DNA from: Strigops habroptila
Lineage: Eukaryota; Chordata; Aves; Psittaciformes; Psittacidae
Reading direction: 5' to 3'
Assembly (NCBI RefSeq): GCF_004027225.2
Contig: NW_022651105.1
Span: 248,001-312,000, forward strand
DNA: 64,000 nucleotides
The notes under the pieces are model-generated. The model was not told where the DNA came from and did not search any database. It worked only from the letters and a program-made list of their open reading frames with translations. Shown one piece after another: positions 54,601-64,000 of this stretch; within the stretch, counting starts at the first letter, position 1, and each line of letters begins with the position of its first letter. The position numbers and the translations under genes are program-made.

Positions 54601-57349
54601 AAGGTGTCCTTAGGGAAGAGGTTCCTGCTGGGGGCCCGCGGCGTCCCCCCCGTGCTGCTCTGCTCCTGCGGCGCGGGTCCCCTCCGGAACCAGCTGCTGA
54701 TGGCCCAGATGATGAAGATCCTGCGGGAAGAGCAGGAGAAGCTGCTCCAGCTGTCCCCAAGGAGCACCCCAAGGTGGATCCCACACAAGCTCCTTGCTCC
54801 CTTGGGTGGCAGAGCGGGAATTGCCAGCGCTGGGTGGGCACGGCCGGATTCCTGCCCCCAGCAAACCTGTGCTTGCACCAGCTCCGATCCAGCCCCGGGC
54901 ATGGCGGGAGCAGGGAATGCTGGAGCTGCACTTGGGAATGCTGAGGAGCTCCAGGGTATCCCAAAGGAGGCTCCTGGGGGGGGGCCATCGCAGCCCTGCT
55001 GCAGGACAGGGACACATCCCAAAGGATGGGGGCTTCCAGCTCTGTTTGCCTGCTCCAACAGCAGCAAAGTATTCCCAGAGCTTCCCAAGGCATGGATCAG
55101 GGGGGGATGGGAGAACGGACGGGACTGAGAGCACGGGGTGGGATGGAGCTTGGGATGGGACAAAGCTGCCCTCGGAGGGATGAAGGGATGGGAGGGATGG
55201 AGGGATGGGAAGGAGGGAGGGATGGAGGGATGGGAAGGATGGAGGGATGAAGGGATGGGAAGGATGGAGGCATGAAGGGATGGGAAGGATGGAGGGATGA
55301 AGGGATGGGAAGGATGGAGGGATGGGAAGGATGGAGGCATGAAGGGATGGGAAGGATGGAGGGATGAAGGGATGGGAAGGATGGAGGCATGAAGGGATGG
55401 GAAGGATGGAGGCATGAAGGGATGGGAAGGATGGAGGCATGAAGGGATGGGAAGGATGGAGGCATGAAGGGATGGGAAGGATGGAGGCATGAAGGGATGG
55501 GAAGGATGGGAAGGATGGAGGGATGGGAAGGATGGAGGCATGAAGGGATGGGAAGGATGGAGGCATGAAGGGATGGGAAGGATGAAGGGATGGGAAGGAT
55601 GGAGGCATGAAGGAATGGGAAGGATGGAGGCATGAAGGGATGGGAAGGATGGAGGGATGAAGGGATGGGAAGGATGAAGGGATGGGAAGGATGGAGGGAT
55701 GAAGGGATGGGAAGGATGGAGGGATGAAGGGATGGGAAGGATGAAGGGATGGGAAGGGTGGAGAGATGAAGGGATGGGAAGGATGGAGGGATGAAGGGAT
55801 GGGAAGGATGGAAGAAGGATGGAGGCATGAAGGGATGGGAAGGGTGGAGAGATGAAGGGATGGGAAGGATGGAAGGGTGAAGGGATGGGAAGGATGGAGA
55901 GATGAAGGGATGGGAAGGATGAAGGGATGGGAAGGATGGAGGGATGAAGGGATGGGAAGGATGAAGGGATGGGAAGGATGGAGGGAAGCAGGACACAGAT
56001 GTGAAGAACAACCCCAGCTTCCAGGAAGGAATCCCCATCCCATCTGGAAGCACCAGTGTGGGAGCTCAGCCGGTTCCATACCCCAGCGGGACATTGGGAC
56101 CAGCACATCCAGGCCCAATTCCCGCTCCAGGAGCACCCCTTCCCTAACACACAGCGCTCATTCCCGGCAGCAGGAACTCAGCACCACGCCAGGAGCCCCC
56201 TCTATTCCCACACCTCCAAGTGATGGGATAACGGAGTGCTCTTCCCTATGGATGTGGGGCAGAGGGAGCTTTGGGGGGGGGGGGGGTAGCTCAAATGAGT
56301 ATCAACCGGACCCACGGCTTCCATGGGAAAACCGGGAATGGGCTCAGGAGCTGGGAAAAGGTCCATGGGGGGTGGACACCCCTTCAATGGGGGGACGGGC
56401 AGCACCGGACCCTGCTGTGGGGCTGGGGCCCCGGTACCGGGTGGAGACGGGCAGGACCGGGTCCGTGCCCCAGTACCGGGCAGGGCTGCGTCCGTGGCCT
56501 TGGTACTGGGTAGAGGCAGGCGGGACTGGGCCCATGGCCCCGGTACCGGGCAGGGCTGGGTCCGTGCCCCCAGTGTCAGGCAGGGCCGGGCAGGATCGGG
56601 TCCAAGGCCCCGGTACCAGACAGGACCGAGTCTGTGCCCTCGGTACCGGGCAAGGCCGGGCAGAACCGGGCCCGTGGCCCCGGTACCGGGTAGGGGTGGG
56701 CAGGACCGGGTCCGGGACCCCGGTTACCGGGTAGGAGCGGGCAGGACCGAGTCTGTGCCCCCAGTACCAGGTAGACACAGGCGGGACTGGGCCCATGGCC
56801 CCGGTACCAGGTAGAGGCGGGCAGGACCGGGTCCGTGCCCCCGGTACCGGGTAGAGGCGGGCGGGAGCGGGTCTGTGGCCCTGGTGCCAGGCGGGGCCGG
56901 GCAGGACCGGGTCCGATGCCTCGGTACCGGGCAGGGCCGGGTCCATGGCCCCGGTACCGGGCAGGGGCGGGCAGGACCGGGTCTGAGGCCTCGGTACCGG
57001 GTAGAGACGGGCAGGACCGTGTCCGTGCCCCCAGTACCAGGCAGGGCCGGGCGGGAGCGGGTCCGTGGCCGCGGGGAGCCCAGCCCGGCCCGGGCCTCAC
57101 CTGAACAGCACCCCCTTGATGACCTGCCAGGCGTTGGGCGCCGCTTGCTGCCGCTGCGTCTCAGCCGCCGCCGCCGCCGCCGCGGCCGCCGCCGCCTCCC
57201 CGGCGCTGCCGTTGCTGCTGACCTGGCAGGGGGCACAAGGAGCCGGTCAGAGCGGCGGGGCCGCCGCGCTCCCCGCTCCCCGCGGCCGCTCCTACCTGCC
57301 CCGGGCCCGGCGCTGCCGCCGCCGCCGCCTCCGTGCCCGGCGCCGCCAT
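45176..57349 (-). CDS. CLPTM1: CLPTM1, multipass membrane protein
   Basis: CLPTM1 is the CLPTM1/TMEM family membrane protein linked to cleft lip/palate and reported to hold back GABA-A receptor forward traffic. Fourteen exons join in phase to 633 aa (human 669): 57296-57349, 57101-57222 ([11 protein letters not shown]), 54597-54720, 53642-53800, 53321-53438, 52712-52797, 51216-51336, 50875-51119, 49516-49609, 48415-48605, 48228-48323, 46543-46678, 46253-46420, 45176-45363. Visible: TM1 ([11 protein letters not shown]), a long lumenal domain ([46 protein letters not shown]), later membrane segments ([73 protein letters not shown]) and the tail ending PPEDKKKD. Conservation is very high apart from the Ala-rich N-terminus and the shorter Pro-rich C-terminus. 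Confidence 0.97.
45430..46205 (-). repeat. CLPTM1 minisatellite family A, array 1 (about 31-bp units)
   Basis: About 25 units of accccataagcagcaggagg with ggaccccccagg. Some units carry ataatgagcagg instead of ataagcagcagg. Same family as arrays at 48.7 and 51.8 kb. Confidence 0.96.
46735..47135 (-). repeat. CLPTM1 intron minisatellite, about 40-bp units
   Basis: Units of ccatgggaatgggctgcagc with accagtgtggagcttaatcc. It merges on the right with the longer composite array. Confidence 0.95.
47136..48185 (-). repeat. CLPTM1 intron minisatellite, about 79-bp composite units
   Basis: The same ccatgggaatg core is joined to ggaccttccccagctcccgt and tccacctcctgcccctctcc, giving about 79-base units up to the exon at 48228. 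Confidence 0.95.
48695..49490 (-). repeat. CLPTM1 minisatellite family A, array 2
   Basis: The left half is mostly gccccataatgagcaggagg units, and the right half accccataagcagcagg units. The unit matches arrays 1 and 3 although it lies in a different intron. Confidence 0.96.
49625..50810 (-). repeat. CLPTM1 intron minisatellite, catcccacctctccatcccc units
   Basis: Units of about 18-33 bases mixing catcccacctctccatcccc and caaggctccatcccc fill 1.2 kb. Confidence 0.95.
51358..51680 (-). repeat. (ATC)n microsatellite beside a CLPTM1 exon
   Basis: About 320 bases of catcatcatc with cgtc and accatc interruptions begin about 22 bases upstream of the acceptor of exon 51216-51336. It is the longest simple triplet run in the window. 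Confidence 0.97.
51800..52650 (-). repeat. CLPTM1 minisatellite family A, array 3
   Basis: About 27 units of accccataagcagcaggagg, with variants ataagcagaagg and atatgtagcagg. Same family as arrays 1 and 2. Confidence 0.96.
53905..54520 (-). repeat. CLPTM1 intron minisatellite, ggttatggcaccgtggtgg units
   Basis: Units of tggtggttatggcaccgtgg and shorter tggtgg runs fill 0.6 kb. Confidence 0.95.
55170..55990 (-). repeat. CLPTM1 intron minisatellite, gggatgggaaggatgg units
   Basis: Units of about 17-25 bases (gggatgggaaggatggaggc, atgaa) fill 0.8 kb. The sequence from 54.72 to 55.17 kb and from 55.99 to 56.40 kb beside it is unique intron. Confidence 0.95.
56405..57065 (-). repeat. CLPTM1 intron 2 minisatellite, cggtaccgggcaggg units
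   Basis: Units of roughly 45-60 bases built on ggtaccgggtagaggcgggc and aggaccgggtccgtgccccc run to the exon 2 donor region. Confidence 0.95.
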
Positions 57350-57539
57350 CTTGTTGCGCCGTTAGCTCCCCCCCTCCCACCCCCAAAACCCAACCCGGTA
57401 CCGCTGAGCTCTCGCGAGAGGCCGGCCGGGCGGGCACGCCCAATCGGATGCGCGGCGCCGTGACGTCACGGCGGGCGGCAGCCAATGGCGGCGCGGCCCG
57501 CCAGGGGATTTCCAGGTGCGGGGAGCGGACCCCGGGAAC
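57350..57539. promoter_or_regulatory. bidirectional promoter CLPTM1 / RELB
   Basis: Only 190 bases separate the two start codons. The gap holds a palindromic CRE (tgacgtca, 57461-57468), CCAAT boxes (ccaat at about 57440 and 57482-57486) and an NF-kB site (ggggatttcc, 57504-57513) 26 bases before the RELB ATG. The kB site fits known NF-kB control of RELB. Confidence 0.75.
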
Positions 57540-60500
57540 ATGGCGCTGCCGCTCGGTGAGGGGAGAGCGGCGGGGCCCAGCGGGGCCTGCACCGGGGCCT
57601 GCACCGGGGCCTGCACCGGGGCCTGCACCGGGGCCTGCGGTGGGGTTCGTGCCGGGGCCCCGCACCGGGGCTCCCCGGAGCACCCGCTCGCTCCGTGCCG
57701 CGGGGCGGGGGGGACCGGCGCTCCTCGTCCCTGTGCCCTGCTCCTGGGCATCGCCTTGTTTGTAGCGGGGCGGGGATGGCGGGGACCCCCCGGTGGCGGT
57801 TGAGACATGGGGGGATGTTCCGTGTGTTTGTGGGGTGGTGGTCTCTGTGTCTATGGGGTGGTATTTCCAGTATCTGTGGGGCGGTGTTCTTTATGTCTAT
57901 GGGGTGTTGTTGCCTGTATCTATGCGGTAGCAGTCGCTATATCTATGGGGGGACTTTGCTATGTATGTATGGGGTGGCATTCTCTGTACGTACGAGGCGA
58001 TGTTGCATTTATATATAGGAGAATGCTCAGTGTATATATGCGGTGGTGCTTGTTGTGTCTGTGAGAGGACTTTAGTATGTATCTATGGGGTGGTATTCTT
58101 ATGTGTCCATGGCGTGTCGTTCCCTGTATCTGTGGAGCGACGTTCCCTGTGTCTATGGGGTGGCATTTCCTATATATATGGAGGGACTTTCCCATGTGTT
58201 TATGGGTCCTGTGTATCTGTGGCGTGTCATTCCCTGTATCCATGGGGTGATGTTCTCTGTATCTATGGGAGGACATTCCTTGGACCTATGGGGTGTTGTT
58301 CCTTGCATCTATGGGGTGCCATTCCTTGTATCTATAGGGGAGCATTTGGTGTAATTATGGAGCGATATTCCCTGTATTTACAGAGTGGTGTTTCCTAAAT
58401 CTATGGGGTGTTGTTACCTGTGTCTATAGAGAGGCATTCCCTGTATCTATGGGGTGGCATTCCCATGTATCTATGGGGTGGTGTTCCCTGTATCAGTGGG
58501 GGGACATTCCCATGTATCCATGGGGTGGTGTTCCCTGTATCTGGGGGGGGACATTCCCATGTATTCATGGGGGGCTATTGTCATTTATGTATGGGGTGAC
58601 ATTCCCACGTATTTATGGGAGGTATTCCTATTTATCTATGGGGTGTCATTCCCATTTATCTATGGGGCGTCATTCCCATTTATCCATAGGGTGGCATTCC
58701 TATGTATCTATGCAGTAACATTGTGCTGTTCCCATAGGAGCTGCCCTGCAGGATCCCGGCCTGGCCATGGCACACGCTGCTCCCGTCCCGGGTAAGACCC
58801 CCCCTGTCCCAGGGTGACCCCACCTCGGCTCCTCAGGGGCCACCCATGGGTGCGGGTCCCGCTATGGCCTTCCCTTTGCAGATGATTTAGGTGAGTGATT
58901 CCCATCGTGGTCCCGGGGAGTTTTCCCGCGTGTATCGGGGGCTGGAACGAGATCTTGGAGCTTCAGGTGATGGGATCCCACCTCCTGCATCCATAGACCC
59001 GGGGGGACCCCCCCATGGGGTGGGGGGTCAAGGGAAGGGATGGGGCAGCTCATCCCCCCATATAGGGCAGGAAGGAGGTGGGAAAGGGGCACGATCCGGA
59101 TGAGGGTCAGGACAGGGTCAGAGGAGCCCCCCCCTCCCCATGGTGTCCTCCTGCCCCCCCAGAGATCATTGAGGAGGTGATGAAGGAGGATGGTTTCCAG
59201 CCGGATGCGGCCCTGCTCCAACCCCGACCCCCCCCCCGCGCCTCGGCCAAGCTGGTGGCGCGCGGCTCCAGCCCCACGGCGAGCGCCCCCCAGCTCACCC
59301 AGAGCCTCAGCACCCTGTCGCTGGCACCCAAAGCGGGGCCCCGGGGGGGTAGCACCCGGCACCGCTGGGCTCCCGGCTCCGGGAATGCCAAGGAGGAGCT
59401 GGAGGAGCTGCTGGAGCCGCCCAAGCTGGTGATCACGGAGCAGCCCAAGCAGCGCGGGATGAGGTTCCGCTACGAGTGCGAGGGGCGCTCAGCCGGCAGC
59501 ATCCTGGGCCAGAGCAGCACCGAGGCCAGCAAGACCCTCCCGGCCATCGAGGTGAGGTGGGGGGCAGCTGGGGCAGGGTGTCGGGGGGGGGTTTGGGGGG
59601 GTAAAAGGGTGCCAGGACCCTGTGGGAGCCCCATGGAGGGAGCAGGATGTGGTTGAGGTCGGTGGGAAGCTGGTGGAGGTCAATGGAGCGCACCCCACGT
59701 CGTGGGGCTCAGCCAGGTCTGTGGGGAGGTGGCTCTGGGGTGGGGGGGGGAAGGGGTGGAGCAGCCCCCCCGGATGAAGGATTTGGAGGGTTGGGGGAGG
59801 AGAAGCTCAATGGGAGCCACCAACAGCCCCTTGTGCCCTATGGGAGCTCCCCCTTGTGCCCCATGGGAGCTCCCCTCTGCGCCCTATGGATGCTCCCCAC
59901 TGCACCCTATGGATGCTCCCCACTGCACCCTATGGGAGCTCCCCGTTGTGCCCTATGGGAGCTCCCCGTTGTGCCCTATGGATGCTCCCCGTTGTGCCCT
60001 ATGGGAGCTTCTCGTTGTGCCCTATGGGAGCTTCTCGTTGTGCCCTATGGATGCTCCACACTGTGCCCTATGGGAGCTCCACACTGTGCCCTATGGGAGC
60101 TCCCCACTGCGCCCTATGGGAGCTCCTCATTGTGCCCGATGGATGCTCCTCGTTGTGCCCCATGGGAGCTCCCCTCTGCGCCCTATGGATGCTCCCCACT
60201 GCACCCTATGGATGCTCCCCACTGCATCCTATGGGAGCTCCTCGTTGTGTCCTATGGGAGCTGCTCACTGTGTCCTATGGGAGCAGCAGGGCCAAGGGGG
60301 TTCCCTGCGCCCCTGCTCTGCTCTGGGGACACCCCAGTGCCTGAAGGGGCTCCAGGAGACCTGGAGCGGGGCCTTGGACATGGGATGGAGGGATGGGATG
60401 AGGAGATGATGGAAGAGCTGGATGGGACCTTGGGATGAAGCTCTTCCCCATGAGGGTGCTGGGACACTGGGATGGATGGAGAAGGTTTGGCTGCTCCATC

Positions 60501-63500
60501 CCTGGCAGTGCTCAAGGAGCAGCCTGCCTTATGGAAGCTGTCCCTGGGGGGTCACATCCTTCCCAAGCCATTCCTTTGCCTCTCCATTGGGTGCTGCAGG
60601 CTCGTGGGTGCTTGTGGGTGCTGCCCCCGCCCCGGGGTGCTCCATGGCCCGGTTTGGGTGTCCCCGCAGCTGCTGAACTGCCACTCGATCCCCGAGGTGA
60701 AGGTGACGGCGTGCCTGGTGTGGAAGGATTGGCCCCACCGCGTGCACCCGCATGGGCTGGTGGGCAAGGACTGCAGCAACGGGCTCTGCGAGGTGGTGCT
60801 CAGGCCCCAGAGCAACCCCAGGCACAGGTAGGGCCGCCCGCAGCACCCCAGGGTGCTCCGGGGCCGCTGGGTGCCTCGAGGGGCCGGCAGCACCGTCAGG
60901 GTGCGTTTGGGCAGCAGGGGGGGAAGGGGCAGGATTATGGGCTGGGATGGGTTGGGATGGAAGGAGCCACCTCCAGGAGGTGGGAAGGGGCAGGATTCCG
61001 GGTTGGGATGGGTTGGGATGGAAGGAGCCACCTGCAGGAGGGTGGAAAAGGGCAGGATTTGGGGTTGGGATGGGTTGGGATGGGTTGGGATGGCAGGAGC
61101 CACCTCCAGGAGATGGGAAGGGGCAGGATTCCGGGTTGGGATGGGTTGGGATGAGTTGGGATGGGTTGGGATGGAAGGAGCCACCTCCAGGAGGTGGGAA
61201 GGGACAGGATTCCGGGTTGGGATGGAAGGAGCCGCCTGCAGGAGTTGGGAAGGGGCAGGATTCCGGGTTGAGATGGGTTGGGATGGAAGGAGCCACCTCC
61301 AGGAGGTGGAAAGGGACAGGATTCCAGGTTGGGATGGGTTGGGATGGGTTGGGATGGAAGGAGCCCCCTGCAGCAGGTGGGAAGGGGCAGGATTCCGGGT
61401 TGAGATGGGTTGGGATGGAAGGAGCCGCCTCCAGGAGGTGGAAAGGGACAGGATTCCAGGTTGGGATGGGTTGGGATGGAAGGAGCCACCTCCAGGAGAT
61501 GGGAAGGGGCAGGATTCCAGGTTGGGATGGATTGGGATGGGTTGGGATGGGTTGGGATGGAGGGAGCTGTCTCTAGCAGGTGGGAAGGGGCAGGATTCCG
61601 GGTTGGGATGGGTTGGGATGGAAGGAGCCACCTGCAGGAGGGTGGAAAAGGGCAGGATTTGGGGTTGGGATGGGTTGGGATGGCAGGAGCCACCTCCAGG
61701 AGGTGGGAAGGGGCAGGATTCCGGGTTGGGATGGGTTGGGATGAGTTGGGATGGGTTGGGATGGAAGGAGCCACCTCCAGGAGGTGGGAAGGGGCAGGAT
61801 TCCGGGTTGGGATGGGTTGGGATGGAAGGAGTCACCTGCAGGAGGGTGGAAAGGGACAGGATTCCAGGTTGGGATGGGTTGGGATGGAAGGAGCCACCTC
61901 CAGGAGATGGGAAGGGGCAGGATTCCAGGTTGTGATGGATTGGGATGGGTTGGGATGGAAGGAGTCACCTGCAGAAGGGTGGGAAGGGGCAGGATTCCGG
62001 GTTGGGACGAGTTGGGATGGGTTGGGATGGATTGGGATGAGCTGGGATGAGTTGGGATGGGCTGGGATGGGTTGAGGTGGGCTGGGATGAGTTGGGATGG
62101 GCTGGGATGGGCTGGGATGGGTTGAGGTGGGCTGGGATGAGTTGGGATGGGCTGGGATGGGCTGGGATGGGTTGAGGTGGGCTGGGATGGGCTGGGATGG
62201 AGGGAGCCCCCCGCAGCAGGTGGGAAGGGGCAGGATTCCGGGGACGGGTTGGGATGGGGTGGGACGGATTGGGCTGGGATGGGCTGGGATGGGGTGGGTT
62301 GGGATGGGTTGGGATGAGCTGGGATGAGTTGGGATGGGCTGGGATGGGTTGGGATGGGTTGGAATGAGTTGGGATGGGTTGGGATGGGTTGGGGTGGGCT
62401 GGGATGGGTTGGGATGAGCTGGGATGGGTTGGGGTGGGCTGGGATGGAGGGAGCCGTGTCTAGAAGGGTGGGAAGGGGCAGGATTCTGGGTTGGGATGGG
62501 TTGGGATAGAGGGAGCCCCCCGCAGCAGGTGGGAAGGGGCAGGATTCCGGGTTGGGATGGGTTGGGATAGAGGGAGCCCCCCGCAGCAGGTGGGAAGGGG
62601 CAGGATTCCGGGTTGGGACGAGTTGGGATGGGGTGGGATGGATTGGGATGGGTTGGAATGGATTGGGATGGGATGGGGTGGGATGGGCTGGGATGGGATG
62701 AGTTAGGATGGGTTGGGATGAGTTGGGCTGGGATGGGTTGGGATGAGTTGGGATGGGCTGGGATGAGTTGGGCTGGGATGGGTTGGGATGGGTTGGGATG
62801 GAAGGAGCCACCTCCAGGAGGTGGGAAGGGGCAGGATTCCGGGTTGGGATGGGTTGGGATGGAAGGAGCCACCTGCAGGAGGGTGGAAAAGGGCAGGATT
62901 TGGGGTTGGGATGGGTTGGGATGGGTTGGGATGGCAGGAGCCACCTCCAGGAGATGGGAAGGGGCAGGATTCCGGGTTGGGATGGGTTGGGATGAGTTGG
63001 GATGGGTTGGGATGGAAGGAGCCACCTCCAGGAGGTGGAAAGGGACAGGATTCCAGGTTGGGATGGGTTGGGATGGAAGGAGCCACCTCCAGGAGGTGGA
63101 AAGGGACAGGATTCCAGGTTGGGATGGGTTGGGATGGAAGGAGCCACCTCCAGGAGGTGGGAAGGGGCAGGATTCCAGATTGGGATGGGTTGGGATGAGT
63201 TGGGATGGGTTGGGATGGAAGGAGCCACCTCCAGGAGATGGGAAGGGGCAGGATTCCAGATTGGGATGGGTTGGGATGGGTTGGGATGGAGGGAGCTGTC
63301 TCTAGCAGGTGGGAAGGGGCAGGATTCCGGGTTGGGATGGGTTGGGATGGGTTGGGATGGAAGGAGCCACCTCCAGGAGGTGGGAAGGGGCAGGATTCCG
63401 GGTTGGGATGGGTTGGGATGGGCTGGGATGAGTTGGGATGGGATGGGGTGGGCTGGGATGGGATGGGATGAGTTGGGATGGAGGGAGCCCCCCGCAGCAG

Positions 63501-63992
63501 GTGGGAAGGGGCAGGATTCCAGGTTGAGTTGGGATGGGATGGGTTGGGATGGGATGAGTTGGGATGGGCTGGGCTGGGCTGGGTTGGGATGGGTTGGGAT
63601 GAGTTGGGATGAGTTGGGATGGGCTGGGATGGATCGGGGTTGGTTGGGATGGGCTGGGATGGAGCTCTGTGCTCCTGCAGCTTCAGCAACCTGGGCATCC
63701 AGTGCGTGAAGAAGAAGGAGATCGAGGCGGCCATCGAGAGGAAGCTGCAGTTGGGCATCGACCCCTTCAAAGGTAGCTCCGTGCAGCTGCGGCCGCGTCC
63801 CGGCGGCGGGAACGGCCCCGGCCCCGCGGGGCCACCAACCCCCCTGTGTCCCCCCCGCAGCCGGAGCGCTCCGGAACCACCAGGAGGTGGACATGAACGT
63901 GGTGCGGATCTGCTTCCAGGCTTCCTACCGGGATGCGGCGGGACACACGCGGCACCTCGGGCCCGTGCTCTCCGAGCCCATCTTCGACAAGA
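57540..63992 (+). CDS. RELB: RELB, NF-kB subunit (5' part; window ends inside the gene)
   Basis: RelB pairs with p52 or p50 in non-canonical NF-kB signalling in the nucleus. Seven exons are visible, joining in phase to 283 codons: 57540-57555 (MALPL), 58738-58791, 58882-58890 (nine bases, DDL), 59163-59551, 60670-60827, 63681-63772 and 63861-63992. The N-terminal conserved stretch [13 protein letters not shown] is followed by an insert-rich region. The Rel homology domain then starts at [20 protein letters not shown] (DNA-contact loop) and continues with [53 protein letters not shown] and [21 protein letters not shown]. The dimerisation half and the activation domain lie beyond the window. 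Long introns are minisatellite. The first exon and the nine-base exon rest on phase and splice signals. Confidence 0.93.
57815..58735 (+). repeat. RELB intron 1 repeat, atctatggggtggtgttccc units
   Basis: Irregular units of about 25-30 bases (ctatggggtg, gcattcccatgtatc) run to the exon 2 acceptor at 58737. Confidence 0.92.
59825..60290 (+). repeat. RELB intron minisatellite, gccctatgggagctcccc units
   Basis: About twenty 24-base-like units of gccctatgggagctcccc, with a gccctatggatgctcc variant. Confidence 0.95.
60905..63665 (+). repeat. RELB intron minisatellite, 2.8 kb
   Basis: Two mixed units: a decamer gggttgggat (also gggctgggat, gagttgggat) and a longer block ggaaggagccacctccagga plus gtgggaaggggcaggattcc. 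Blocks of several hundred bases recur (for example about 60960-61130 and 62800-62970). Confidence 0.96.
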
Positions 63993-64000
63993 GTACGTGC

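Noticed and set aside
54504-56150. 548-codon [15 protein letters not shown] frame
   Set aside because: It is a satellite at 55.2-56.0 kb read through a CLPTM1 intron. Only about 54597-54720 is coding, and in a different context.
61573-63894. 773-codon Pro/Ser/His-rich minus-strand frame
   Set aside because: It is the antisense of the RELB intron repeat. Its beginning is the antisense of two real RELB exons.

Overview
The window is GC-rich bird nuclear DNA, most likely from a gene-dense microchromosome. CR1 LINEs lie at 1-1378 and 7775-8637. Broken endogenous-retrovirus LTR pieces of an avian type lie at about 9.4-9.95 kb, and a bird-type olfactory-receptor fragment at about 10 kb. Six vertebrate genes were recognised from their translated exons. 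Exon borders were placed by hand from GT/AG sites and reading-phase continuity, so they are predictions.

Layout. 1-9.4 kb holds CR1 copies and a minus-strand gene that I could not name. It is predicted at 1270 codons in five exons (2318-7439), has duplicated exon/intron modules, and has two loose partial copies of itself at 1379-1573 and 8708-9075. 9.4-10.2 kb holds LTR fossils and the receptor fragment. 10.56-11.17 kb is an orphan CpG-rich promoter with a short ORF and poly(A) signals. 12.6-23.2 kb is DPF1 (minus). 23.2-26.3 kb is intergenic and has an orphan RFX X-box at 24261. 26.3-37.9 kb is PPP1R13L (minus). 38.25-39.94 kb is POLR1G (plus), head-to-head with PPP1R13L and tail-to-tail with ERCC1 (minus, 40.06-44.40 kb). 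45.18-57.35 kb is CLPTM1 (minus). From 57.54 kb to the window end is RELB (plus), head-to-head with CLPTM1 and cut by the window edge.

Functions: DPF1 is a neuronal BAF-complex subunit. PPP1R13L (iASPP) inhibits p53 and binds RelA. POLR1G is an RNA polymerase I subunit. ERCC1 is the partner of XPF in nucleotide-excision repair. CLPTM1 is a multipass membrane protein. RELB is the NF-kB subunit of the non-canonical pathway. They do not form one pathway, although RELB and PPP1R13L both touch NF-kB signalling. From memory, most are spread over human 19q13, with PPP1R13L-POLR1G-ERCC1 adjacent there too and DPF1 several megabases away.

The most striking feature of the sequence is that nearly every long intron is filled with its own tandem minisatellite, mostly poly-G/poly-C rich with units of about 10-110 bp. 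These arrays keep reading frames open and create many long false ORFs. No RNA genes or CRISPR arrays were seen.
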